From Actinobacteria bacterium 69-20 (GTDB lineage Bacteria; Actinomycetota; Actinomycetes; Mycobacteriales; Nakamurellaceae), in contig MKSW01000011.1 in NCBI GenBank assembly GCA_001897425.1, positions 95,267-159,266 of the forward strand: DNA of 64,000 nt, read 5' to 3'. Position 1 is the first letter of the stretch, and each line of letters begins with the position of its first letter. This document shows positions 1 to 8,840 of the stretch, one piece after another. The notes beneath the pieces were generated by a model that saw nothing but the letters and a program-made list of their open reading frames with translations, was not told where the DNA came from and made no database searches. Position numbers and translations under genes: made by a program.

Positions 1-74
1 TGAGTCTCCTCCCGTCGAGATGGTCGTCTGGTCCCTACCCGCTGGGGAGCGGCGGCAATCCGTTCGCGCGGCAG

Positions 75-100
75 GTTTGTCAGGCGGTCTGGGCGGGAAA
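75..100 (+). promoter_or_regulatory. weak SigB/SigF-like promoter candidate
   Basis: GTTT at 75-78, a 16-base spacer, then GGGAAA at 95-100. It resembles the better sites later in the window but departs from the GGGTAT -10 at two bases. It would give a leader of roughly 85 bases to the PfkB-type gene. It may be a chance match. Confidence 0.25.
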
Positions 101-190
101 CCACCGAGTGCCTTGCTGGGTGCTCGCTCGCTCTGCGCTCGGCGGAGGGACCTCAGCGGAAAGGACACGGCCCGAGGACAGGACGGCGTC

Positions 191-1198
191 ATGAACGCGG
201 ATCACGACGAGGCGGCCGGCAACGTGGCCGATCACGCGGTGGAAGTTCCGCCGTCGCAGAATACGGCGGCGCAGTCGGCGGACCTGTGCGTTTTCGATCC
301 CTCGCCCGTGCTCACCGTCATGATCGAACCATTCGGGGCTTCCGGTGAGATCCACTTCCATGCCGGCGGGCAGGGCTTCTGGATCGCCCGCATGGCGCGG
401 CGACTCGGCGCCGAGGTCACCATGGCGAGCAGTTTCGGCGGCGAATCGGGAACACTCCTCGTTCCCCTCATCGGCCAGCACGGCATTCGGGTCGTGGCTA
501 CCGATGTTGCCGGCAGCAACGGCGCGTACGTCCAGGACCGCCGATCCGGAGCACGCGCCCTTGTCGCGGACAGTGCCCCGCCGCCGCTGACCAGACACGA
601 GGCCGACGACCTCTACGGCGCGAGTCTCGCCGCCGCCATCGAGTCCCGCGTCGTGGTGCTCGCGGGGCCGTGCACGCCCGACCTGCTGCCCATGGAGATG
701 TACGGCCGACTCACCGCGGACCTGGCAACGCTCGGCATCACGGTGGTGGCCGACCTGTCCGGCGCAGCGCTGGACAGCGCGTTGGGCGGCGGGGTCGACG
801 TCCTCAAGGTCAGCGAGGAGGACATGCGCCGCGACGGATTGCTTCGCGCGGACAGCGACACGGCGCGCATCGACCTGCTGGACGAGTTGCATCGTCGCGG
901 GGCCACGGCCGTCGTGCTTACCCGAGCGGACCACCCCGCGCTCGGCTACGTGGATCAGGCACCGATGGAGATACGCTGCCCACCTCTGCAACCGGTCGAT
1001 CATCTGGGCGCCGGCGATGCGATGACGGCCGCCATTGCGGTGGCCCTGAGCAGGGGCTCCTCACTCGTCGATGCGCTGCGGCTCGGCGCCGCCTCCGGGG
1101 CCGCGTCCGTCACACGCCGCGGTCTCGCGTCCGGACAGGCAGCCGCGGTGAGCGCGCTTGTCCCGTACGTCGAAGTTCAACAGGTCAATGAGGAGTGA
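191..1198 (+). CDS. PfkB-family carbohydrate/nucleoside kinase
   Basis: 335 residues of the ribokinase-like (PfkB) fold, expected to phosphorylate a sugar or related alcohol with ATP in the cytosol. The C-terminal PfkB signature LGAGDAMTAA is present, with the catalytic-base aspartate at about D276 in GAGD. The N-terminal glycine-rich stretch around HAGGQGFWIARMARRLGA matches the substrate-binding region. I start at ATG 191 because a purine-rich stretch (GAGGACAGGACGG) precedes it and upstream in-frame sequence looks non-coding. The stop overlaps the GTG of surE by four bases, so the two are probably translated together. The substrate cannot be read from the sequence. Confidence 0.85.
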   Translation: MNADHDEAAGNVADHAVEVPPSQNTAAQSADLCVFDPSPVLTVMIEPFGASGEIHFHAGGQGFWIARMARRLGAEVTMASSFGGESGTLLVPLIGQHGIRVVATDVAGSNGAYVQDRRSGARALVADSAPPPLTRHEADDLYGASLAAAIESRVVVLAGPCTPDLLPMEMYGRLTADLATLGITVVADLSGAALDSALGGGVDVLKVSEEDMRRDGLLRADSDTARIDLLDELHRRGATAVVLTRADHPALGYVDQAPMEIRCPPLQPVDHLGAGDAMTAAIAVALSRGSSLVDALRLGAASGAASVTRRGLASGQAAAVSALVPYVEVQQVNEE

Positions 1199-2013
1199 CA
1201 ACGCGGATGCGGATCTTGGTCACCAACGACGATGGAATCGAGGCAGCGGGTATTGCGGAACTCGCCGCAATTGCCGCCGACACCGGATGGGATGTGGTGG
1301 TTGCTGCTCCGTCCGGGGAGCGTAGCGGTAGCGCCGCGGCCCTGTCCGCGGTGGAATCGGACGCCGGCGTGCTCACCGACCCCGTCGAATTCAGTGCTGC
1401 GCCAAATGCCGCCGCGTTCGGCGTGCACGCTTCGCCGGCCTTGATCTCCGTACTGGCTTCAGCCGGAACTTTCGGTCCCCCACCGGATCTCATGATCTCG
1501 GGCATCAATCATGGGCCGAACACCGGTACTGCCGTGCTGCATTCCGGAACGGTCGGCGCTGCCTTCACGGCAGCCATCCGCGGTGTCCCGGCCATCGCCT
1601 TCTCCTTTGCGCCGCCGGCGCCCAGCACGTGGAAGACGGCCGTGACCGTGGCCCGGCACGTGCTGCACTGGGCCACAGAGAAAGCAGCCTCGGGCCACCT
1701 GTCGCCCGTCGTGCTGAACATCAACATTCCCGATGTGCCGGCCGAGGAACTGCGCGGATTGCGATCGGCGCACCTCGCGATGTTCGGCGCGGCGCAGGCC
1801 CAGGTCACCACGCCGGACGCGACCGAGACCGTGACGATGTCGCAGACGGCGGCCGAACCCGACCCGACCAGCGATGCCGCGCTGCTGGCCGCGGGATGGG
1901 CCACGGTGACGCCGGTCATGGCTCCGTGCGAAGTCGCCGCCGATCTGCCGGGCCTCACGGGCAGTCTCACCGGCAGTCTCACCGGCAGCGTGCCGATTCT
2001 CTCAGGCGACTAG
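1195..2013 (+). CDS. surE: 5'/3'-nucleotidase SurE
   Basis: SurE removes phosphate from nucleoside monophosphates, using a divalent metal. The signature RILVTNDDGIEA is at the N-terminus with metal-binding Asp-Asp, and SGINHGPNTG supplies the conserved Asn. At 272 residues it is of usual size. The GTG at 1195 overlaps the previous stop. An ATG at 1207 would put the start exactly where most SurE proteins begin, so the true start may be there. The C-terminus carries an odd tandem LTGS repeat encoded by three 12-base units. The pairing with a PfkB kinase suggests a nucleoside or sugar-phosphate salvage pair, but that is inference. Confidence 0.9.
   Translation: MTTRMRILVTNDDGIEAAGIAELAAIAADTGWDVVVAAPSGERSGSAAALSAVESDAGVLTDPVEFSAAPNAAAFGVHASPALISVLASAGTFGPPPDLMISGINHGPNTGTAVLHSGTVGAAFTAAIRGVPAIAFSFAPPAPSTWKTAVTVARHVLHWATEKAASGHLSPVVLNINIPDVPAEELRGLRSAHLAMFGAAQAQVTTPDATETVTMSQTAAEPDPTSDAALLAAGWATVTPVMAPCEVAADLPGLTGSLTGSLTGSVPILSGD
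1954..1989 (+). repeat. three tandem 12-base units inside surE
   Basis: CTCACGGGCAGT, CTCACCGGCAGT and CTCACCGGCAGC follow one another, in frame, adding LTGS-LTGS-LTGS near the SurE C-terminus. This is a likely site of slippage and copy-number variation between strains. Confidence 0.85.
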
Positions 2014-2225
2014 GGCCCGCGCCGGATCGCTGGATTCGGGATCGGCCGGCTCCAGTTTGATGCCGGCCGCGTCGACGGTGCCGTGGCGCCGCAGCGCGGC
2101 GCTCCGCCGTCCACGCCACCGGCTTCAGGTGTAAGCCGCCGCCCCGGCGGGAATGAAATAAGTATCGATCCAATAACGGACTGATCACGTTAAGATAACG
2201 GTCTGCAGGGGACGGAGGCACGGCG

Positions 2226-3014
2226 ATGTATGTCACGGAAGCAGCGGCCACAAACTCGGGCACCGGTGTGAGCAGTACAGCTTTGAGCAGCACGGCTTTG
2301 CGAACGGTGCCGACCCAGCTCTCCGTCACATCACCGACCGGGTCATCCGCCTCATCACCACCGGCGCGGTGGGCGATACGCGCCTGCGCCGGCGCGGGCG
2401 GTGCGGCCGTCGTCGCCTGCATGTCGGCGCTGGTGATCCTGCATCTGCTGCCCGCCACGGACGGGCTGAATCCGATATCCGAACCGGTGAGCGCCTACGC
2501 TCTCACCGCCGACGGTGCCCTGTTCGACTGGGCGATCGTCGCCACGGCGGCAGGGCTGGGTGCGATCCTGGCTGCACTCATCCTGGATCGACGCGCCGAC
2601 CGCACCCTGACCGGCGCCCTGGCGATCACGGCGCTCGGGCTCATTGCGCTGGTGGTCTTTCCGGACGTCACCACCACTCACGGCTTCACACCCGTCGGGC
2701 GCGCGCATTGGATCGCCACCATGATCGCCTTCGGCGTCATGCCCATGGTGCCGCTGCGGATGTACTTTCGTCACCGCGGGCTCAGCGGCTGCACCAGGGT
2801 GAGCACGCTCTGCGGCCGTAGCGCCGCCGCGGCACTCGGCTGCTTCGCAACCCTGTTCGTCGGCAACGTGATCGCGTTCGCGACGGGCCTGCCGCTCTGG
2901 CGGGTCGGCGGCCTGGTGGAACGCATGCTGATTGCCACCGAGCTCACAGCGGCGGGCTTCGTCGCGCTGTGGACCTGGCGCGGATGCGCCTGCGCTCGCC
3001 CCGGGCGTTCCTGA
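2226..3014 (+). CDS. DUF998-family membrane protein
   Basis: 262 residues with an approximately 50-residue Ser/Thr-rich N-terminus and then about six hydrophobic segments. The segment NPISEPVSAYAL after the first membrane helix is typical of DUF998 proteins, which are multi-pass membrane proteins of unknown function. It sits alone between surE and the convergent Mrp cluster. The stretch from 3015 to the mrpD stop at 3209 holds no gene I can support. No partner or substrate is evident. Confidence 0.75.
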   Translation: MYVTEAAATNSGTGVSSTALSSTALRTVPTQLSVTSPTGSSASSPPARWAIRACAGAGGAAVVACMSALVILHLLPATDGLNPISEPVSAYALTADGALFDWAIVATAAGLGAILAALILDRRADRTLTGALAITALGLIALVVFPDVTTTHGFTPVGRAHWIATMIAFGVMPMVPLRMYFRHRGLSGCTRVSTLCGRSAAAALGCFATLFVGNVIAFATGLPLWRVGGLVERMLIATELTAAGFVALWTWRGCACARPGRS

Positions 3015-3208
3015 GGAGGTTCGATTCGGGCGGACCACAGATTGACCGATGCCCTCAGATGTCGCAGTTCAACCAACGCCCGTGCGCAGGGCGCTCGGCT
3101 CGTCGGACACGGCGCGGCACGAACACATCGTCATAGGCAGCCGGCCCGCGACGACACGAGGCGCACAGCAAGCACAGCACCGAGGACCGCCGTCCTGCTC
3201 ACGGCATG

Positions 3209-4966
3209 TCACAGCATGAGCACCACGGCACAGCCGACCATGCCGACCGCGACGAACCCGGCATAGTCATTGACCGATCCGGTGTGCACGGCACGCAGCC
3301 AGCGGATGGGCGCGGGCTCCGGAATACGCAGGTACAGGGCCGCCAGCGCCACGCCGACGGCGACGCTGCCGAGGGCGACGAGCAGGTTGGCGGGATCGGC
3401 GTAGTCGAAGTGGACGGTCAGCGGCGGCAGGGACGCGTTGCCGCCGAGCACGCCCGTCGCGTACAGCTGCGGATGCAGGAGGGCGGAGGCAGCCGGTGCG
3501 GCGGCCAGTCCGATCACCGTCCCGGGCAGCACACCGAAGGCCACGCAGCCGGCGCCGAGCATGACGAGCGCGAAGACGACCCCGCCGTGGATGGGCTCGA
3601 GGTGCGCGTACGGAGCCCCGCGGCGGCGGAAGAACGCGAGATACGCCGCACGGCAGAGCGCGGCGATAGTGAGGATCTGCGCGAGCTCGGCGGCGGCGAA
3701 CCCGGCCCAGTCGCCCGCGTCCATCAGCCCCTGGTGCACCAGACCGACGGAGGCGTAGCCGTTCAGCGGCGGGATACCCGCGATCGCGGCCACCCCGACG
3801 CAGAACCCGGCGGCGATCAACGGGCGCCGCCGCGCGAGGCCGCCCATCTCGGACAGCCGCGCCTTGCCGGTGATGTGCACCACGGTCCCGGCGCAGAGGA
3901 AGAGCATGGCCTTGAAGAGCGCGTGATTGATCATGTGATACGTGGCGCCGGCCACGCTATCGGCGTTCGCGGTGGCGAAACCCATTGCCAGCACGCCCAT
4001 CTGGGAAACCGTGTCCCAGGCGAGCAATCTCTTGAGGTCGTCCTGCGCCAGGGTGAGCGCGGCTCCGGCGACCGCGGTGACGGCGCCCAGCACCGTGAAC
4101 AGGGTGCGGGCGGACACCCCGTCATGGGCGGGAAGGATCTGCAGCATCAGGCGGGTGATGCCGATGATCCCGATGTCGTACATCAACGCGGAGAACAGGG
4201 CGGAGACGGCCCCGTGCGGCGCCGTGTGGGCGTCGGGCAGCCAGGCGTGGAAGGGCATGATGCCGGCCTTGGTGGCATAACCGGCGAGCAGCAGGGCGAC
4301 GGCGAGCATGTCCGGGCGGGTGACCCCGTGCGTCAGCGCGCGGCCGAGCTGGCCGACATTGAGCGCGCCGTGATCGGCGTAGAGCAGAGAAGCGCCGACG
4401 AAGACGGCGAACCCGGCGATGGAGGTGAGCACCAGGGTCTTGAAGGCGGCCTCGAGGGCGGTCGGCCGGGTGAGGAAGAAACCGGTGAGCCCGTAACTAG
4501 CCAGTGCCGCAACCTCGAACCAGACGAACATGTTGATGGTGTCGGCGGTGAGCGCGGTACCAATGATGGCCGCCAGCAGCAGCTGCATCAGGGACAGCAG
4601 GAACCCGAACTCGCGCTTGCCGAGCCGCCCGATCTCGGACTGCACATAGATCAACAGCAGGGTGCCGATCGCGGCGGTGATCCATGCGAAGGTCATGCCG
4701 AACGGGTCCGCGGCAAACGCGACACCGAGCGCGGCCCCGTCGACCGGACCCCAGTGGCCGAGGTAGTGCGAGACGATCCGACCGTTACCGGCGAGGACGG
4801 TCGGCGCGATCACGGTGAGCAGTGCGGTGGTAGCCGTCATGGCGGCGATGGCGGCCACTGCGGCCGCGAGACGGCTGGCGAGGGCGAGCAGCATCGAGGC
4901 GATCGCGCCGGCGATCGGAACGACGACGCCGAGCGGCAGCAGCGATGCGGCGATGACGACGTTCAC
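3209..4966 (-). CDS. mrpD: Mrp/Mbh antiporter subunit D (NuoL/M/N-like)
   Basis: 585 residues, about 14 membrane helices, the proton-pumping-type subunit of a cation/proton antiporter related to complex I. The conserved functional residues are visible: glutamate in FVWFEVAALASYG (about E151), lysine in AGYATKAGIMPFHAWLP (about K233), and the histidines of the HTAPHGAVSALFSA segment. It is the last gene of the cluster, with a 58-base gap after mrpC, the only sizeable gap in an otherwise overlapping operon. It is the only NuoL/M/N-like subunit here: the usual second copy, in the N-terminal part of MrpA, is missing from the cluster. Confidence 0.92.
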   Translation of the reverse strand: MNVVIAASLLPLGVVVPIAGAIASMLLALASRLAAAVAAIAAMTATTALLTVIAPTVLAGNGRIVSHYLGHWGPVDGAALGVAFAADPFGMTFAWITAAIGTLLLIYVQSEIGRLGKREFGFLLSLMQLLLAAIIGTALTADTINMFVWFEVAALASYGLTGFFLTRPTALEAAFKTLVLTSIAGFAVFVGASLLYADHGALNVGQLGRALTHGVTRPDMLAVALLLAGYATKAGIMPFHAWLPDAHTAPHGAVSALFSALMYDIGIIGITRLMLQILPAHDGVSARTLFTVLGAVTAVAGAALTLAQDDLKRLLAWDTVSQMGVLAMGFATANADSVAGATYHMINHALFKAMLFLCAGTVVHITGKARLSEMGGLARRRPLIAAGFCVGVAAIAGIPPLNGYASVGLVHQGLMDAGDWAGFAAAELAQILTIAALCRAAYLAFFRRRGAPYAHLEPIHGGVVFALVMLGAGCVAFGVLPGTVIGLAAAPAASALLHPQLYATGVLGGNASLPPLTVHFDYADPANLLVALGSVAVGVALAALYLRIPEPAPIRWLRAVHTGSVNDYAGFVAVGMVGCAVVLML

Positions 4967-5024
4967 GGGCGGGGCCTCGTGACGTCGCCGCCTGCGATGG
5001 ACTCACCCAGGAGTGGGGCGCGGC

Positions 5025-5393
5025 TCATCCGCGCAACTCTCGATCGGTGTCGGAGTCCAGACTGCGACGGTGCTGCGCGAGCCGGACGACGACCGCGAGA
5101 AAGACCGCGGCCGCGGCGACGCCGATGACGATCGCGGTGAGACAGAAGTTCTGCAGCACCGGGTCGGCGACATTGCCGCTGGCCAGTTGCTGCATGGTGA
5201 CGCCGTTCGGCGGATCGAGAATCACAGGGGCGGTGGACCCGCGGCGATAGGCCAGGGAGACCAGCAGCAGATAGGTGGAGGACTCCATGAGGGAGAGCCC
5301 CATGACGATCTTGATGAGGTTCCGGCGGCTGAGGACGGTGTACAAGCCGAGGCACATCAGGGTGGCGGCGGCGAGGTAGTTGACGGTGATCAT
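5025..5393 (-). CDS. mrpC: Mrp/Mbh antiporter subunit C (NuoK-like)
   Basis: 122 residues with three membrane helices, homologous to NuoK of complex I. It has the typical start followed by LYTVLSRRNLIKIVMGLSLMES, and the later AIVIGVAAAAVFLAVVVRL helix. Its ATG overlaps the stop of the upstream fusion gene by four bases. The order C then D follows the standard Mrp/Mbh order. Confidence 0.92.
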   Translation of the reverse strand: MITVNYLAAATLMCLGLYTVLSRRNLIKIVMGLSLMESSTYLLLVSLAYRRGSTAPVILDPPNGVTMQQLASGNVADPVLQNFCLTAIVIGVAAAAVFLAVVVRLAQHRRSLDSDTDRELRG

Positions 5394-6613
5394 GGCCGGC
5401 GGCGATCCGGGCGGTCCTGGTTCTGGCCCTGGTCCCGGTCTTCTTGAAGGTCGGGTCGGGCGACGGAATCGGGCTCGTCGGGGGTCCAGTCGTGCCGCAT
5501 GGACAGCACCGCGAAGACCGCAATGGTGAGCCCGGTCGCCACCTCGACGAGTTCGGTGACCGAGAACGCTTGCAACAGACCGCCACTGAGGATGGTCTGC
5601 GCCGGTGCGAGCGGCATCCAGTTCGCCATCACCGAGCCACGTAGCACCAGACCCAGGACGGCGAGCGCGACGACCACCACCGCCCCGATCATTTCGACCG
5701 GTTCGAGGACCCTAGGGCGGACGACACGCGACACGGCGCGATAGCCGAGGGCGGCATAGAGCAGCAGCGCGACGCCGGACAGCGCGGCCCCGGCCGGAAA
5801 CCCACCACCCGGCGAATAGCCGCGGGCACACAGGTAGACGGCGGCGACAGCGAGGATCACCGCCGCGGCCCGCGCCGCGACGCGGACAACAACCGTCATG
5901 GACTGGCTGTGCTCGGGGGCACGCGAGCCCAGCGGATTTCGATCGGATGCGAACCGCTCGATCACGGGGTGCACGCGGGAGCCAGGAGTCCGATGTGCCG
6001 ACCCGCGGCGATGCCCGGACGCTACGTCATGGTCGGCGGCATCGCCGTCGCCGGCGGCATCGCCGTCGCCGGTGGTATCGCCGGACACCACGTCATCACC
6101 GGCATCCCGTCCGGTGCCTGCGCCTTCCTCGCCTTCGTCTCCCCCGGCCTCCTCTTCGGCCTCCTCCTCTTCGGCCTCACGCGCCTCGCTCTCCGCAGCC
6201 GACACGCCTCCCCCACCACCTTGGAAGCCGGTCGGATCGCTCTCGCGCTGTTCCTGGAGCCCGGCCTCCTCCTCGCCGAGGTACTCGCCGCGCGGCTCAC
6301 GGGAACGTGCGATGGTGGCCACCGAAACGATCGCTGCCATCAACAGGAACGTCTCGCCGAAGGTATCGAAACCCCTGGTGCCGTAGACGATCTCGTTGAC
6401 AGGCTCGGTGATCTTCCACTGCGGCAGGGCGATCTCCATGGCATAGCGGGCGATGGCCGGCAGCGGGGCGTCGGCGCCCGGCAGCCCGAGGAATCCGACG
6501 ATGAGAACCCCGAGCAGGGCGGCGGCGCACAGGAGCGCGATCCGCGGCCGGTGCAGCGGCTCGATGACGTGTGGTTCGGTGCGCGCCTGCTCCCGCGCGG
6601 TGCGCTCAGCCAC
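5390..6613 (-). CDS. MbhE-MnhB fusion subunit with acidic linker
   Basis: 407 residues. Residues about 24-105 form the MbhE-type piece found at the C-terminus of full-length MrpA (motif VNEIVYGTRGFDTFGETFLL). Residues about 239-375 are an MnhB domain (motif GYSPGGGFPAG, four membrane helices). Between them lie about 130 residues of low-complexity linker, first Glu/Ala-rich (about 140-165), then Gly/Asp/Ala-rich (about 160-200). I start at GTG 6613, which overlaps the stop of the preceding DUF4040 gene. A Met at about residue 239 (ATG at 5899) could give a separate MnhB, but it has no clear ribosome binding site. In relatives these are normally two genes. Confidence 0.8.
   Translation of the reverse strand: MAERTAREQARTEPHVIEPLHRPRIALLCAAALLGVLIVGFLGLPGADAPLPAIARYAMEIALPQWKITEPVNEIVYGTRGFDTFGETFLLMAAIVSVATIARSREPRGEYLGEEEAGLQEQRESDPTGFQGGGGGVSAAESEAREAEEEEAEEEAGGDEGEEGAGTGRDAGDDVVSGDTTGDGDAAGDGDAADHDVASGHRRGSAHRTPGSRVHPVIERFASDRNPLGSRAPEHSQSMTVVVRVAARAAAVILAVAAVYLCARGYSPGGGFPAGAALSGVALLLYAALGYRAVSRVVRPRVLEPVEMIGAVVVVALAVLGLVLRGSVMANWMPLAPAQTILSGGLLQAFSVTELVEVATGLTIAVFAVLSMRHDWTPDEPDSVARPDLQEDRDQGQNQDRPDRRRP
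6035..6084 (-). repeat. 18-base tandem repeat in the antiporter linker
   Basis: Two identical 18-base units at 6035-6052 and 6053-6070, then a diverged partial unit. They encode the Gly-Asp-Gly-Asp-Ala-Ala pattern of the linker between the MbhE and MnhB domains. Such units change copy number easily. Confidence 0.85.
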
Positions 6614-6977
6614 GATCTGCGCTCCCGTCGGAACGGACGGACCGTTGGGTGCCGGCGTCGTCGAGGGAGCGACTGGGCGGGGCGTCTGTGCCCTCTGCTG
6701 TGCCCTGCTCCTCGCCGAGGTCGCCGACGTCGGGGACGTCGGTGCGGGTCTTCCCGATGGCCAGCAGGAAGAGCACCGGCAGGGTGATCGCGCCGATGAC
6801 GACCTCGGCATGGGCGTCGTCGGGCGCGCCGAGCAACACGAATATCAGCGTCATCAGTGTCCCGATGCCGGAGAGCGCCATGGTGGCACCGTTCAGGTTC
6901 TTGAGCCGGACCACCAGCACGCCGCAGACGAGAATGCCTGCCAGCACCAGGTAATCGAGCGCCCAGAGGCCGGCCAT
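6606..6977 (-). CDS. DUF4040 (MbhD-type) antiporter subunit
   Basis: 123 residues, with three membrane helices in the first 80 residues (motif ALDYLVLAGILVCGVLVVRL, then MALSGIGTLMTLIFVLLGAPDDAHAEVVIGA), corresponding to MbhD and to a piece of the MrpA C-terminus. The last 40 residues are a polar acidic tail. ATG 6977 lies two bases after the mrpG stop, and its own stop overlaps the start of the fusion subunit. The split of the MrpA tail into MbhD plus MbhE is the layout of archaeal Mbh-type complexes. Confidence 0.85.
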   Translation of the reverse strand: MAGLWALDYLVLAGILVCGVLVVRLKNLNGATMALSGIGTLMTLIFVLLGAPDDAHAEVVIGAITLPVLFLLAIGKTRTDVPDVGDLGEEQGTAEGTDAPPSRSLDDAGTQRSVRSDGSADRG

Positions 6978-6979
6978 GG

Positions 6980-7315
6980 TCAGTCCCGGGGTTCGTCCCG
7001 CACCGCTCCGGGCCACATCGGGACGTCTGTCAGGTACGCGGAGCGGCCCAGCGCATGCGAGGTCGCCGGGGCGAGGACCAACAGCAACGCGGCGACGATC
7101 AACGCACGGCTTCCGTAGGACGAGATCGGCCCGGCGAACACAACGATCGCGACGAGCAACGGCAGCGCGCCGAGGGTGACGAGTTGGGTCGAGCACTGGA
7201 TGCGGAGGTAGACGTCGGGCATCCGGAGCAGGCCGACGGCGGCCGTGAGTGAAAAGAACAGGCCGACGGCGCACAGGATGACGACGACAATGTCGGTCAC
7301 ATCGGAGCTGATCAC
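6980..7315 (-). CDS. mrpG: Mrp/Mbh antiporter subunit G
   Basis: 111 residues. Three membrane helices with the family motif AVGLLRMPDVYLRIQCSTQLVTLGALPLL. Translation starts at a GTG overlapping the mrpF stop by four bases. MrpG is a small structural membrane subunit required for antiport in the complete complex. Confidence 0.92.
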   Translation of the reverse strand: MISSDVTDIVVVILCAVGLFFSLTAAVGLLRMPDVYLRIQCSTQLVTLGALPLLVAIVVFAGPISSYGSRALIVAALLLVLAPATSHALGRSAYLTDVPMWPGAVRDEPRD

Positions 7316-7578
7316 TTGAGACCCCTTTCCAGGTACCGAGCCCAGACCAGGGCGCCGAGGTAGGAGAACGACGCGAGCCAGATGGCGACGTCGAGGGAGA
7401 CCAAGCGGCCCGAGATCACGGAGAAGAGGACGACGACGATCGCGCACTGAGTGCACATCGCGTTGACGGCGACGATCCGGTCGCCGACGGAGGGCCCGCG
7501 CGCCAGCCGAACGACAAGAATTGCGGCGATGGCCATCTCGGCGATCGCGACGGCGGTGAACCAGGTGTCCATCCTCAC
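7312..7578 (-). CDS. mrpF: Mrp/Mbh antiporter subunit F
   Basis: 88 residues with three membrane helices and the conserved RLARGPSVGDRIVAVNAM segment, where the aspartate-arginine is a family hallmark. The start is either GTG 7578, which overlaps the mrpE stop, or ATG 7572. It sits between subunits E and G, as in other Mrp operons. Confidence 0.92.
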   Translation of the reverse strand: MRMDTWFTAVAIAEMAIAAILVVRLARGPSVGDRIVAVNAMCTQCAIVVVLFSVISGRLVSLDVAIWLASFSYLGALVWARYLERGLK

Positions 7579-8186
7579 CTCCTGGAGAGGAACAGCAGCG
7601 GGCGTTCGACGGGCCCGTTGATCGCCGCGCGGGCGTGCTGTCGCCCCGGCGGCGGCAGGGCGACGCCGTGGAACTGCAGCAGGTGGCGGCTGCGGTCGAT
7701 GTCGATGACCTGGTTGTCCACCACGAGTGAGGTAAGCAGGCCGACCGCGGCGATCTCGCCGTCGGTGCGTGCCGCGGTGGGGGCGATGACCATGCCGCTG
7801 GCGAGCGGCCGGCTGGGGAGCCAGATGCGCCGCGCCAGTTTCACGTTCTCACGCATGATCCCGGCGCTGACGACGGCGATCAGCCAGACGATACCGGCGA
7901 GCCGCCGCGGATCGAGCAGTCGCCAGGGCGGGATGACGGTTCCCGCCGCGGCGATGGCTGCCGCGACGGCGAGCGCGACGCCGAGCCCGACGGCCAGGTT
8001 CTCCACAGTGGCCGTCCAGGTGAGGAGGTTCCAGACGAGGAAGGCCCAGATGACGGCGGAGAGGTAGCGGACAGGGATGGGCTGCCGGCGGGGCCGGAGT
8101 GGTGCTGCCTTCGCGGACGCGTGCCTTCGACGCCCAGCGGCGGCCCGCCCGGCGCCGGCTGAGGGGGCACGGCGGTCTGCTGCCAT
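7575..8186 (-). CDS. mrpE: Mrp/Mbh antiporter subunit E
   Basis: 203 residues from ATG 8186. The first 40 residues are a basic, Ala/Arg-rich N-terminus. Two membrane helices then precede the cytoplasmic domain with RLAGIVWLIAVVSAGIMRENVKLARRIW, typical of MnhE. It is the first gene of the cluster (E-F-G-MbhD-MbhE/MnhB-C-D). An upstream in-frame ATG at 8258 would add 24 residues of Arg/Ala-rich sequence, and I judge it less likely. I see no clear promoter motif in the roughly 90 bases before the PRC-barrel gene. Confidence 0.85.
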   Translation of the reverse strand: MAADRRAPSAGAGRAAAGRRRHASAKAAPLRPRRQPIPVRYLSAVIWAFLVWNLLTWTATVENLAVGLGVALAVAAAIAAAGTVIPPWRLLDPRRLAGIVWLIAVVSAGIMRENVKLARRIWLPSRPLASGMVIAPTAARTDGEIAAVGLLTSLVVDNQVIDIDRSRHLLQFHGVALPPPGRQHARAAINGPVERPLLFLSRR

Positions 8187-8276
8187 GACGATCCTCCCCC
8201 TTGGCCGAGCGGCCCGGGCCCGCCCGGCGGCACCAGGACTCTCAGCGGCCGTTGTCACCGCGCCATCTCGCCTGCG

Positions 8277-8723
8277 TCAGCCGCGACGTCCGCCATGCGG
8301 GAACGTCGGCGGCATATACCCCGGGGTCCAGAACGGCGCGACGCCGTAGTACCCGTAAACGTCCTGGTAGAACTCGGCTTCGGTTCCGATCTCCGGGTCG
8401 TACTGGGGCGCCCCGGCAACCGTCCTCATGTCACGGTCCACCCAAACGCTGTCGGGCGTGATCTCGGTGATCGCATCGACCGGTATAAACGTCTCGATTG
8501 CGCCGATTCCCAGGATCCCGCCGTGTTCAACGAGCAGGAAGCGGACTTGCGAAGCAGAGTCGTCGACCAGCAGATCGGCGACCTTGCCGAGTTCTTCGCC
8601 GTTGACGTCGATCACCACCCGCCCGCGGACGTCCTCGTCGGGATCGGCGATATTCCGATCGGTGTCGCCGAGCTTGATCAGCGTTGGTCGGTTCGGGGGT
8701 TCGGCTGCGGTCACGAAGATCAT
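8277..8723 (-). CDS. PRC-barrel domain protein
   Basis: 148 residues. The PRC-barrel lies at about residues 20-95 (GRVVIDVNGEELGKVADLLVDDSASQVRFLLVE, then FIPVDAITEITPDSVWVD). The C-terminus is Tyr/Pro/Gly-rich and ends in TFPHGGRRG. PRC-barrel proteins are small beta-barrel adaptors, in actinobacteria often in general-stress regulons. ATG 8723 is preceded by AAAGGAG. A perfect SigB/SigF-type promoter match lies 43 bases upstream (8766-8791), which is the best evidence for its regulation. Its ligand is unknown. Confidence 0.85.
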   Translation of the reverse strand: MIFVTAAEPPNRPTLIKLGDTDRNIADPDEDVRGRVVIDVNGEELGKVADLLVDDSASQVRFLLVEHGGILGIGAIETFIPVDAITEITPDSVWVDRDMRTVAGAPQYDPEIGTEAEFYQDVYGYYGVAPFWTPGYMPPTFPHGGRRG

Positions 8724-8765
8724 CTCCTTTGAAGTCTTGTTTCGGAACGAGCCGTCGGCGACGAC

Positions 8766-8791
8766 ATACCCCGGACCGTGGCGCCGTAAAC
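8766..8791 (-). promoter_or_regulatory. SigB/SigF-type promoter for the PRC-barrel gene
   Basis: On the minus strand, GTTT at 8791-8788, a 16-base spacer, then GGGTAT at 8771-8766. This is an exact match to the SigB/SigF consensus GTTT-N14/17-GGGTAT. Transcription should begin near 8759, leaving a leader of about 36 bases with an AAAGGAG ribosome binding site. Confidence 0.7.
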
Positions 8792-8840
8792 GGCCGCGGT
8801 GTTGTTGCCCGGCCGGGACGGGATCCGATGCTTCGGAGTA

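Noticed and set aside
3206..5128. A 640-codon open frame antisense to mrpD
   Set aside because: Asp/Gln/His/Gly-rich sequence without a domain, and fully opposite a well-supported membrane protein. It is a by-product of third-position GC bias.
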